Assembly (NCBI GenBank): GCA_002725275.1
Contig: PBOE01000013.1
Location: 68,156-85,575 of the forward strand
Direction of reading: 5' to 3'
Length of the DNA stretch: 17,420 bases
From: Methanobacteriota archaeon
GTDB lineage: Archaea > Thermoplasmatota > Poseidoniia > Poseidoniales > Poseidoniaceae
The first letter of the stretch is position 1. The number at the start of each line of letters is the position of its first letter. This document shows, in pieces, positions 7,301 through 13,678 of this stretch. A program made the translations under genes and the position numbers. The notes under the pieces were generated by a model. It saw only the letters and a program-made list of their open reading frames with translations, searched no databases and was not told where the DNA came from.

Positions 7301-9201
7301 TTGACTTGAACCTCAATGTAGTCGTGGTCGTTGGTGTCGGTGGTTCCCTCAACCGAGAGCGTGTTGCCGGTCAGGTGCAGGGATTGGTTGACCGGGGCGG
7401 ACATCGAAACATCGTTCCCGAGGCCGTCGTCGTCGGTTGGCGGGTCGATGATGACACCACCGTTGTCCTCCAGCGGCGTGCAGGCTCGGTCGAGCACCTT
7501 GTCGAGTGCACACGAAGCATCCACCAAACCGAAACCCCACTTGTCGTTCCATCGGTTGGAAACGTCGGGCTCGGTGGCCGAGCCTCGGGACTCCGAAGAA
7601 TTGCGAAGGATGTTGCGAATCTCTTCGGGTGAAAGGGTGTCGTCGGCCTGAAGCAGGGTGGCGACGATGCCGGAAACCAGCGGCGTGGCCATGCTCGTGC
7701 CGTCCTTGGAGTCGTAACCGTTGTCGGCGAGCGGTCGCTCGGGTTGTCCTGGAAACGTCGGGCCGGTGGCCGCCGTGGCCGACATGATGCCCGACCCGTA
7801 CGAGGTCAAGTCGGGCTTGAGTTCGTCCCACTCATCGTCGTCTCCGTCGTCCAGTCGAGGACCCCAGTTGGAATAGGACGCCATGACGTCGTCGGTCCGA
7901 TTCACCGTGTTCCGGTCGTTGACCGCACCGATGGAAATAGCGCCGTCGGCGCTGGCCGGGGAGGGCACTCGCTTCGTACCGTCGTTGCCCATGGCGACGA
8001 TGCAAACGATGCCAGCGTCGCGGGCGTCGTTCACCAGGCGTGCCTCCGCTCCCGAGCCGTTGTCCCCCTCATCGTCCGGGTTCAAGGGGCTGCTGAGGGA
8101 GCCAAAGGACATGGAGGCGACGTCAATGCCGCGACTGGATTGGTTGTTGCCCCAATCGGTATCCTTGTTGTTGATCATCCACTGAATGCCGTTGAGCGAG
8201 GCCTGAGAGTTGGTACCGCCGCTGTCGGTGAGGACCTTGATGTCGACCAGGAAGGCGCCCATGCCGCTCCCGGTGTGGACACGTTCGGAACCGCCCGTGC
8301 CCAATGCGGTGGCGGCGACGTGCGTGCCGTGGCCTTGACCGTCATCGGGGTCAACCGAGCCGTCGGGATTGGAAGCCGAGGAGGTGGCATCAAAACCTGC
8401 GACCCATTTTTGGTCGTTGTAGCTCGTCGCGTCGCTGTCCGGTTCGTCGTCCACGTCATCGAAATCGTTGAGCGCTCGGTGCTCGTTGTCAACCCCGGTG
8501 TCCAGGACGGCAATGACCACGCCTTCACCGGTGTAGCCACGGGCATAGGTGCTGGCGGAGTAGACATCGGACGGCATGGACCGGGCGGCTTCCGAAGCCA
8601 CACCGTTGAAGGGTACCATGACGTTCTGCATCTCGATGACCACCACGCCGGGTAACCGGTAAAGGTCCATCAGCGCACTCACGGGCACCTTGTCCACCAC
8701 GACGGCGTCGATGGAGTCCATCACTTGGAACCAGGCACCACCGTCTTCCCCCACCCACCCGTGGTTTTCGAGGGTCGTTTGGAGGGCTGCAACCTCGGCG
8801 TCGTTGGGCGCCCAGGCATAATCCACAACAACGGCAACGGTTTTCAGGCCGTCGGGCCCGATGATGGCAGTAGGAGAGATGGATTCCTGGCCGGCGAGCA
8901 CGCGCTGCAGCCGGTCGTCCATGCCGTTCCAATCAAGGTCTGGACCGTAGGATAGCCACCACATGTCCGGTTCGTTTGAGGCCCGGTCGCCGCGGTCGAT
9001 CATGCGGGTTGGCCGCTCACACAACACCTCGCCGCACATCAATGGCGGGAGACCGTCCACGAGAATGGGCTCTTCAAATTCAGCCACCTGCGTAGCGGAA
9101 ACAGGGTTGCTCAACAGGCCACCGCTCACGTCGGCCAGAAGCATGAGCAAGGCGAACAGGAGGGCGCCGGTGCGAACGGTGGACCGTGGTGCAGTTCGCA
9201 T
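4330..9201 (-). CDS. Large membrane-anchored subtilisin-like (S8) protease with zinc-ribbon tail
   Basis: This 1623-residue protein has a signal peptide (TGALLFALLMLLADVSGG, about 11-28) and a likely propeptide region (about 118-200). The S8 domain shows catalytic Asp234 (AVLDTGVD), His291 (GQGHGTHVAAT), oxyanion Asn406 (AMGNDG) and Ser503 (DGTSMATP). Next come two Ig-like regions (about 600-700 and 703-798), two CARDB-like domains (about 804-918 and 925-1035) and a beta-rich, propeller-like region (about 1045-1405) with an Asp-box-like SPDRGTSW. A membrane helix lies at about 1434-1455, followed by RRSRS, an acidic and charged tail, a Pro/Leu-rich linker and a zinc ribbon (Cys1595, 1598, 1614, 1617). 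The protease faces outward and the ribbon is cytosolic. The start at 9201 is fixed by GGAGGGGAG and the signal peptide; the longer frame to 9441 is rejected. It probably degrades extracellular protein or matures surface proteins; the substrate is unknown. Confidence 0.95.
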   Translation of the reverse strand: MRTAPRSTVRTGALLFALLMLLADVSGGLLSNPVSATQVAEFEEPILVDGLPPLMCGEVLCERPTRMIDRGDRASNEPDMWWLSYGPDLDWNGMDDRLQRVLAGQESISPTAIIGPDGLKTVAVVVDYAWAPNDAEVAALQTTLENHGWVGEDGGAWFQVMDSIDAVVVDKVPVSALMDLYRLPGVVVIEMQNVMVPFNGVASEAARSMPSDVYSASTYARGYTGEGVVIAVLDTGVDNEHRALNDFDDVDDEPDSDATSYNDQKWVAGFDATSSASNPDGSVDPDDGQGHGTHVAATALGTGGSERVHTGSGMGAFLVDIKVLTDSGGTNSQASLNGIQWMINNKDTDWGNNQSSRGIDVASMSFGSLSSPLNPDDEGDNGSGAEARLVNDARDAGIVCIVAMGNDGTKRVPSPASADGAISIGAVNDRNTVNRTDDVMASYSNWGPRLDDGDDDEWDELKPDLTSYGSGIMSATAATGPTFPGQPERPLADNGYDSKDGTSMATPLVSGIVATLLQADDTLSPEEIRNILRNSSESRGSATEPDVSNRWNDKWGFGLVDASCALDKVLDRACTPLEDNGGVIIDPPTDDDGLGNDVSMSAPVNQSLHLTGNTLSVEGTTDTNDHDYIEVQVKFEQFYEDGDSAELTNWLSADGTVEDWYFDITVDDDWADPDESYTLVYARALTEGGEASVIDVRIVRFARMTVSISEPPLGTALVGSVDFSGTVEGTDHDRVEYKVDGGDWQLGDQLAEQEEGVQAWSFSWDSTQVSDGSHRISVRMVNTSGVTSDIVKRTYEVDNLPAAPNFAFTGTVGVYDGGLPVNSAVAGTVLEVRFSLRNIGDMDANEVYLTLDGEGSDSTTYPSEGKVTSLEQGESADVTLYWWATEAGTHDVTLSLDPTQLYEDPDRSDNTYTFSFTVEERPVEPMLRFLPGSSRTTPDVPVPGAPFSIKVRVDNLGQTDASNLDLGLERWYEGDGWQRLKDQSLALIPGSATTSGYAFAQFEDVHNEAGSVSYRAILSGTGVELEHSELRFNVTTANVLAGPRVGVSLPTGEVPLEFIGLDNGGLLFTTVDGELHARTITSTLSLVGGVVLEENWGGELAAYHRDDGLVQVAWTRRSLSLEGYILTDIAMTSISAAGKTTPKHYHMPALKLSEGSYYSFTFDQHDGTMVLAGYHRDLSTGGSWQDVTSLFVISSTSPDRGTSWSNPITVLSDIDIRPGDTQPLGVGLGDEYLHLLYQEYRDDVSGIERVGLMYTHGPHTVPSWSFQYSVGDDASSPVLDVMVEKGEDRLVGAWIEGQGKVSNVVVSNTNAVWSGETQRSLAPGATDVALAQRGEGLYLYHDEINLNGPVYRLGLVTDENGEAINGLSNMLDQGFLFGIGVMEDDTIVCSITPGGSLSLSKIASLSGSNTAVASPGLLETLLDYLPGESRELKLRLLVGGLGVLVLFLVSIAVVVRRSRSEVEELLEEMEEGEGDTVELMVTPETDVGPLLTVEDTDEELTVQAPVAVMEEEETLAEELEKKLEEGEGNARLERRMKRKQQREMSEMAAVIQQNLPPLPGTLPPLPAAALPPLDGAAPLPVPALPLPDLKRDVTCPSCQATFAVKDLMLKRMACPVCAQSFEL

Positions 9202-9206
9202 GGCTT

Positions 9207-9215
9207 CTCCCCTCC
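9207..9215 (-). promoter_or_regulatory. Strong ribosome binding site of the subtilase
   Basis: GGAGGGGAG on the minus strand ends 5 bases before the ATG at 9201. It decides the start against the open frame that continues to 9441, and it agrees with a signal peptide directly after this start. Confidence 0.85.
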
Positions 9216-9286
9216 ATGTCTTGGACGGCTTACCCACCTTTGATTCTATCCACCCTTGTATCACGCCGTCCAGCGATTCTTCCACC

Positions 9287-10333
9287 TCAACGGGGCGGCC
9301 ATTCGAGGTGGTCGCTGGTCGCCGAACACTGGAGGTGAGGGCCGGTGGACCGCTCGACGATGCCCAAAGGTGCATCGCACACCGGACAGGTTCCCGCATC
9401 CGCCAAATGGTCCATCCAAGCCGCTCGAGTCTCGGGCTCATCGCTGGCTTGAATCAGGTTCTTGAGAGGTTCTCGCAGGTGTTTCGGCACCTCAAGTCCG
9501 GCAGCCGTCCATGGGTCGTCAAGGGTTGACAAGTCGACCATGCTGGCCTTGAGCCGACGACGTTTGGCCGAAGCGGCGGCCCCCTGACTCGGACCACCGT
9601 CAAGAACGCCAAGCTCGACGGGACCGCCGCGAGCAACGAGGGGAAGGAGCGCATAAGCCGCCACAAAGCCGCCGATGTGCGCCATGTGGGCGATGCCGCT
9701 GGAAACACCCGATTCCATGGTGGAAAGCGCTCGAACGAGTTCAAGACCAAAGTAGAGCAAGGCAATGAACACGACGGGCCAGGGGCGAATCAAGAGGAGC
9801 GGAAACGGGATTTCGTCCTTGGGCCACCCGGCGAGGTACGCCCCCAGCAGGCCGAAAGCAGCGCCTGACGCCCCGAGGGCCGGGGTGGTGGAGTCGGCGT
9901 TGAACACCACCCATCCGACCGACCCACCGAGCAACCCGATGACGTAGACAACGGCAAATCGCTTGCTGCCCAACCGCTGCTCAAGCGGGACCCCAACGAG
10001 GGCCAGGATGATGACGTTGCCGAGAACGTGCATCATGTCACCTTGACTGTGGAGAAAACCAGCCGTCGCAAGCGTGTGGACAAATGCCGGTTCGAAGGCC
10101 CTCACGGGAACGAGGACGAAATCGGACCAAACCCAGTAGTCGACCCATCCCCACGTGTAAAGCATGGACCACATCACTTGGACCACGGCACCCAGCAGAA
10201 CACTGACCGTGATGCCCATGGCGACCGAAGTGCGGGTGCGGACAGCGTAGAAGATGGGGGCGACGATGGCCATCAACCAAAGGGCCAGCACCAACCACTC
10301 CGCTGGTGCGAAGAGGGACATGGCGAAGCCCAT
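9287..10333 (-). CDS. Rhomboid-family intramembrane serine protease with C-terminal zinc-finger-like tail
   Basis: Rhomboids cleave transmembrane segments inside the membrane. The 348-residue protein has about six or seven hydrophobic helices in its first 235 residues. The rhomboid signatures are present: HVLGN (His102, Asn106), the nucleophile motif GASGAAFG (Ser156) and the catalytic histidine in AHMAHIGGF (His219). A soluble tail of about 110 residues follows, with a basic patch (AKRRRLK) and a C-terminal CPVC (316-319) plus Cys336 and possibly His342, which may form a small zinc site. Such a tail is not part of the minimal rhomboid fold. The start is ATG 10333 or ATG 10321 (MSLF); neither has a good ribosome binding site. 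The gene ends 85 bases before the subtilase on the same strand, so co-transcription is plausible. Its substrate is unknown; neighbouring membrane-anchored surface proteins are candidates (inference). Confidence 0.92.
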   Translation of the reverse strand: MGFAMSLFAPAEWLVLALWLMAIVAPIFYAVRTRTSVAMGITVSVLLGAVVQVMWSMLYTWGWVDYWVWSDFVLVPVRAFEPAFVHTLATAGFLHSQGDMMHVLGNVIILALVGVPLEQRLGSKRFAVVYVIGLLGGSVGWVVFNADSTTPALGASGAAFGLLGAYLAGWPKDEIPFPLLLIRPWPVVFIALLYFGLELVRALSTMESGVSSGIAHMAHIGGFVAAYALLPLVARGGPVELGVLDGGPSQGAAASAKRRRLKASMVDLSTLDDPWTAAGLEVPKHLREPLKNLIQASDEPETRAAWMDHLADAGTCPVCDAPLGIVERSTGPHLQCSATSDHLEWPPR

Positions 10334-10370
10334 GGTGCCGTGTCAGCATTCCACTCTTTTGAGTTGATGT

Positions 10371-10410
10371 CTCCGATGAATGAAACAGGAGGGTTCTTCC
10401 TTCATCGGAG
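10371..10410. repeat. 10-base perfect inverted repeat in the rhomboid/ccmAB divergent promoter region
   Basis: CTCCGATGAA (10371-10380) and TTCATCGGAG (10401-10410) are exact reverse complements separated by 20 bases. The 30-base centre-to-centre distance is about three helical turns, as expected for a dimeric operator. Alternatively, in the plus-strand transcript the arms would form a 10-base-pair stem that buries GGAG (10407-10410), the only ribosome-binding-like sequence before the ccmAB start at 10423. The sequence alone cannot separate the two roles. About 0.5 such repeats would be expected by chance in a window this long (arms of 10, spacer up to 30), so placement is the main support. 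Confidence 0.5.
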
Positions 10411-10422
10411 CGTGCCCACACC

Positions 10423-11634
10423 ATGGCCAAGACCCTGCTCAGCCTCCAAGACGTCCATGTCCGGCGAGGCATGAACACCGTCTTGGAAGGGTGCTCTTTG
10501 CAGGTCGACTCAGGCCAAACCGTCGTCCTCACCGGCGCCAACGGCACGGGAAAATCAACGCTGTTGGAAGCCGCTGTGGGCCTGTTGCCCCTCGAAAAAG
10601 GGACGGTTGTCCACGGGGAAGTGGAGGTCGCCGATGCCGAAGGTCGACGTCGTGCATCGCCCCTTACGGTGGGCATGGTGCTGCAGAAAAACGGCATGGT
10701 GGGTGGTGAGATCGTCAGCGAACATCTCGATTGTGCCATGTCCATGAGCGGCTTCCGCATTGACGCAGCGCCTTTCCTCGAAGCGTTCAACTTGACCCAT
10801 CGGGCGAACGAACTGGTCGCCCATTTGTCGCAAGGTCAAGCCCGGAAAGTGGCGGTGCTCGCTGGCCTTCTGCCCGCTTTTGCAAGCCCAACCCCGGCCC
10901 TCGTGCTCCTCGACGAACCCGACGCAGGTCTTGACGAAGCTTCCATTGGGGCATTGTGCGGGTGGCTGGATGAACTCCGTGCCGGTGGCCACGCCGTGGT
11001 CTTGGCCACCCACGACCGGCGGCTGGTCGACCACGCCACGCACTTGATGGACGTCGCTGATGGAAGCGTGGAGACGGCTGAACCACCTCAAGTCAAGGCA
11101 GCCGACCGTTCACGAACACCGTCGAACCCAACCGGCCGTTCTGCATGGGGCGTTCGGATGCATTTGCGCACCATGATGTGGCTCAACGCTAACGGGATGG
11201 CCGGTTTGTTGACCTTGGGCGTGTTGCTGGCGCTGGGCTCCTTCATGGACGGGCTCGATGCCATGCAACAACTGGGGTTCATTCTCGCTCCTACGATGGC
11301 GGTTGGGCTGTGCGGTGAGCCGTTGGTGGCGGCGCTTCGAGAGGAACGAACCAGCACTTGGTGGCGTGCCGTGGCGGGCGGCGAACCTCACGCAGGTTGG
11401 CTTCCGTTCGCTCTCGGCTTCGTCGTCACGCTGTTGTCCGCCACCGCCCTGCATGACGGGCTCGAAACAACCACCTTGCTGGTGGGCGCCGGACTGTGCG
11501 GCGTTGTGTGGCACGGCGTCGGTTGGCTGCAGCGCTCAACCCAACGCCTCGCTCGCCCTCAAGCGGTGTTTGTGGGGCTGCTCACACCGGTTCTCATCCT
11601 CCCCTATTCCCTGCTCCTGAGCGTTCTTTCATGA
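10423..11634 (+). CDS. ccmA: Fused haem exporter: CcmA-type ABC ATPase joined to a CcmB-like membrane domain
   Basis: In System I cytochrome c maturation the CcmAB complex uses ATP to release haem-loaded CcmE. Residues 1-215 are an ABC ATPase: Walker A GANGTGKST (38-46), Q-loop Gln88, signature LSQGQ (135-139), Walker B ALVLLDEP (159-166) and H-loop His197. After a hydrophilic linker (about 216-245), five hydrophobic segments fill residues 257-403. This is the size and position of a shortened CcmB, which normally has six helices in about 220 residues as a separate protein. LREERTSTWW (305-314) could be a coupling helix. CcmC and a CcmD-like gene directly downstream support the assignment. The membrane half shows no CcmB motif I can name, so a generic ABC-2 exporter half is the alternative. 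The start is ATG 10423, with GGAG 12 bases upstream inside an inverted repeat. Confidence 0.85.
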   Translation: MAKTLLSLQDVHVRRGMNTVLEGCSLQVDSGQTVVLTGANGTGKSTLLEAAVGLLPLEKGTVVHGEVEVADAEGRRRASPLTVGMVLQKNGMVGGEIVSEHLDCAMSMSGFRIDAAPFLEAFNLTHRANELVAHLSQGQARKVAVLAGLLPAFASPTPALVLLDEPDAGLDEASIGALCGWLDELRAGGHAVVLATHDRRLVDHATHLMDVADGSVETAEPPQVKAADRSRTPSNPTGRSAWGVRMHLRTMMWLNANGMAGLLTLGVLLALGSFMDGLDAMQQLGFILAPTMAVGLCGEPLVAALREERTSTWWRAVAGGEPHAGWLPFALGFVVTLLSATALHDGLETTTLLVGAGLCGVVWHGVGWLQRSTQRLARPQAVFVGLLTPVLILPYSLLLSVLS

Positions 11635-11659
11635 GGAGAACACCAAGTTCAAGGAGGGC

Positions 11660-12373
11660 ATGCCGGCACCCACCGCCATGAAGTGGGGGGAAACCTTGCT
11701 GATGTTCGGGTTCATCGGCATCGGGTCCACCTTGCTTCTCGCCCTGCTGTGGGCGCCCAGCGTCTCCCTTGACGCCTTTGAGTCGCCCGCTGCTCAGCGG
11801 ATTTTTTACTGGCACGTGCCGGCGGCGTGGGCGGCGTTCATCGCCTTTGGCGCCCTGTTCTTGGGTTCCGCAGGCTGGCTGTTTTGGCGTTCACCGTGGG
11901 CGTGGAGGCTTCACGTCGCCGGTTCAGAAGCCGGCCTGGCGACCGGTCTCATGACGGTGTGGTCGGGATGCGTCTGGGGTGCTGCTGAATGGGGTACGCC
12001 GTGGGATTGGACGGACGTTCGACTCAACACCTTTGGGTTGCTCACGCTGCTCGCCATCTACGTGGTCCTCGGGAGAAACAGCCAGCCCGACGGCGTGGAA
12101 TCGAGGGACACGTTCGCCGCCTTCGGCCTTTACGGCTTCGCGTTGGTTCCCGTCACCTACATCGCCACACGGATCTGGACGATTCGCCACCCCGGGCCGG
12201 TCGTCGCCACCGGGGATGAGGGTTCCATCAACGGCGACATGGGCTTGGTGCTGCTGCTGGGTGCCATCTCCTTCACCGTTTTCATCGTCGGCCACATGAT
12301 GGCGTCGATGCGGCTGACCGCTCTCGAGCAGCGCGTGACCGCCATGATGGACCAACACGACGGAGGTGCCTGA
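11660..12373 (+). CDS. ccmC: Cytochrome c maturation protein CcmC (haem transfer to CcmE)
   Basis: CcmC is a six-helix membrane protein that presents haem, through a tryptophan-rich loop, to the chaperone CcmE. The 237-residue length matches the family. Visible hallmarks are QRIFYWHVPAAW (46-57) with the conserved His52 at the start of helix 2, the tryptophan-rich motif WGTPWDWTDVRL (111-122), and RIWTIRHPGP (171-180) with His177 as the second conserved haem-ligand histidine. Hydrophobic helices fall at about 12-31, 54-75, 91-108, 123-138, 152-170 and 193-215. AAGGAGGG (11651-11658) ends just before ATG 11660. This is close spacing, and ATG 11678 is an in-frame alternative. The gene lies 25 bases after ccmAB in the same operon, and its stop is followed by a single base before the likely ccmD start. 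CcmE and CcmF, also needed for the pathway, are not in the window. Confidence 0.93.
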   Translation: MPAPTAMKWGETLLMFGFIGIGSTLLLALLWAPSVSLDAFESPAAQRIFYWHVPAAWAAFIAFGALFLGSAGWLFWRSPWAWRLHVAGSEAGLATGLMTVWSGCVWGAAEWGTPWDWTDVRLNTFGLLTLLAIYVVLGRNSQPDGVESRDTFAAFGLYGFALVPVTYIATRIWTIRHPGPVVATGDEGSINGDMGLVLLLGAISFTVFIVGHMMASMRLTALEQRVTAMMDQHDGGA

Positions 12374-12374
12374 C

Positions 12375-12548
12375 GTGGAAGGCATGACCCATCTGGCCGT
12401 GGCCTACCTCGGCATGCTGGTGGCCATCGCCCTCTGGACGTGGACGGTGACCAAGCGGAGTCGGCGGCTTGACGAGCGGCTGAAAGCGATGGAACGTGCT
12501 GTTGAATCGGCCGGTTCGGTGGAGAAAACCCTCGCCGAAAGCGAATGA
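12375..12548 (+). CDS. ccmD: CcmD-like single-helix small protein
   Basis: CcmD is a small membrane protein that stabilises the CcmABC-CcmE complex and helps release holo-CcmE. The 57-residue product has one hydrophobic helix (AVAYLGMLVAIALWTWTV) followed by a basic and charged segment (TKRSRRLDERLKAME) that probably forms a cytoplasmic helix or coiled coil. This is the CcmD layout in which an N-terminal hydrophobic helix precedes an Arg-rich tail. CcmD is too short and variable to identify by sequence alone, so the call rests mainly on topology and position after ccmC. The start is taken as GTG 12375 because GGAGG (12362-12366) lies 8 bases upstream; ATG 12384 and GTG 12366 are alternatives. 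The stop overlaps an ATG at 12545 that is not thought to be the real start of the next gene. Confidence 0.72.
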   Translation: MEGMTHLAVAYLGMLVAIALWTWTVTKRSRRLDERLKAMERAVESAGSVEKTLAESE

Positions 12549-12598
12549 GAAGCGTAGTCTTTCAAAGGCACTGCCCCGGGACTCAACCGGAGAGGCGC

Positions 12599-13678
12599 AT
12601 GTCATCACGGCTCGGTGGCGAATTTTGCTTGGTCTGCGGGGCCGAGCCACCGCTGTTCGGCGACCGAATGTGCGAGCCGTGCCTGCGAGCACGGACGGTG
12701 CTGGCCAAGGTGCCCGAAAACGTCCCGTGGGTTCGTTGTGCTCGCTGCGGCATCGTGGAGATCGACGGCAAGTGGGAAAACACCACCGAAGCCGAAGTGT
12801 GGGATGAACTCCTGCACCGGAACCTGGTGGTTCACGAGCGGGCTGAAGACATCCAACTGGGCATGGAACCGGTGAAGGTTTCGGACCGCCACACGCTGCT
12901 TCACATTCAACTCGAGGGCGTGATTGACGACCTTCTGTTTCAGGAAGAGCACACGATGCGAGCCCGCATGGCCAACGGCGTGTGCCTGACCTGCACCCGT
13001 CGTGCGGGGAACTATTTCGAGGCCACCGTTCAATTGCGCTCCAGTGCCCGCCGGCTCAGCGAGGATGAATTCAACCGTTTGCGGGCCACGCTTGATGACG
13101 TGTTGGACAAGCTCTCCGACGACCCGATGTTCTTCATCACAAACGAAGGACCCGTGACCGGCGGCTACGACGTCGTGTTGGGGAGCAAAGGGCTCGCCCG
13201 TGCATGGGGGCGACACCTCATCAACGAATACGGCGGCATGGTCGTGGAGACCAATTCAACGGTCGGCAGGAAAGACGGCGTGGACGTGACGCGCTTGACC
13301 TTGCTGTACCGCAAACCGGGCTACGAAATCGGGGACGTGGTGCATTGGAGAAACCACACTTGGCGCCCCTCATCGTGGACCAAAGACGGTGCCATCATGG
13401 AACGGGTGGATCGAAGGGAGCGGACGGGGGCGACCTGGCGTGATTTGGAAAACGCCAAAGTGCTTGCGCAAAAGCACGAACTCGTCGAAGTGGATTTCAT
13501 CAACGAAGATGCCTCGGTGGGCGAATTCCTTGACCCAACCACGTGGGCCATGGACGCCGTGCGCCTGCCTTACGATCACACCGCCGGCCGGAAAGGGTTG
13601 CTGATTCGCCACGACGATGCGTGGCTGGCCCTTCCTTTCATGGCGGTTGACGAGCCGGAACCTCTGGAGGATGCATGA
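12599..13678 (+). CDS. nmd3: NMD3-family protein (large ribosomal subunit factor)
   Basis: Eukaryotic Nmd3 is the export and maturation adaptor of the 60S subunit. The archaeal homologue shares its zinc-binding N-terminus and core and is presumed to act on the 50S subunit in the cytosol. The N-terminus has paired Cys motifs: Cys10/13 (FCLVCG) with Cys25/28 (MCEPCL), then Cys47/50 (RCARCG) with a later pair in GVCLTC next to RRAGNYFEATVQLR, a segment typical of the family. The remainder is mixed alpha/beta with no membrane helix. The start at 12599 is chosen because GGAGAGG (12589-12595) immediately precedes it and family proteins begin close to the first CxxC; the ATG at 12545 would add 18 unrelated residues. 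Length is 359 residues. ATG of the next gene overlaps its stop, suggesting translational coupling. Its presence in a cytochrome c operon is unexplained. Confidence 0.88.
   Translation: MSSRLGGEFCLVCGAEPPLFGDRMCEPCLRARTVLAKVPENVPWVRCARCGIVEIDGKWENTTEAEVWDELLHRNLVVHERAEDIQLGMEPVKVSDRHTLLHIQLEGVIDDLLFQEEHTMRARMANGVCLTCTRRAGNYFEATVQLRSSARRLSEDEFNRLRATLDDVLDKLSDDPMFFITNEGPVTGGYDVVLGSKGLARAWGRHLINEYGGMVVETNSTVGRKDGVDVTRLTLLYRKPGYEIGDVVHWRNHTWRPSSWTKDGAIMERVDRRERTGATWRDLENAKVLAQKHELVEVDFINEDASVGEFLDPTTWAMDAVRLPYDHTAGRKGLLIRHDDAWLALPFMAVDEPEPLEDA

Noticed and set aside
7744..8655. 303-codon open frame antisense to the subtilase catalytic domain
   Set aside because: High GC produces long antisense frames. 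Its translation is Val/Arg/Gly-rich with no recognisable domain, whereas the opposite strand encodes a complete S8 domain.
9202..9441. 80-residue extension of the subtilase upstream of its signal peptide
   Set aside because: It overlaps the rhomboid 3' end, and a strong ribosome binding site plus signal peptide fix the start at 9201.
10353..10364. Small inverted repeat ACTC-TTTT-GAGT near the rhomboid start
   Set aside because: Four-base arms are expected by chance many times in this window.
12545..12598. Earlier ATG for NMD3 overlapping the ccmD stop
   Set aside because: ATGA overlaps are common in operons, but the 18 extra residues are unlike the family and GGAGAGG sits before the ATG at 12599.
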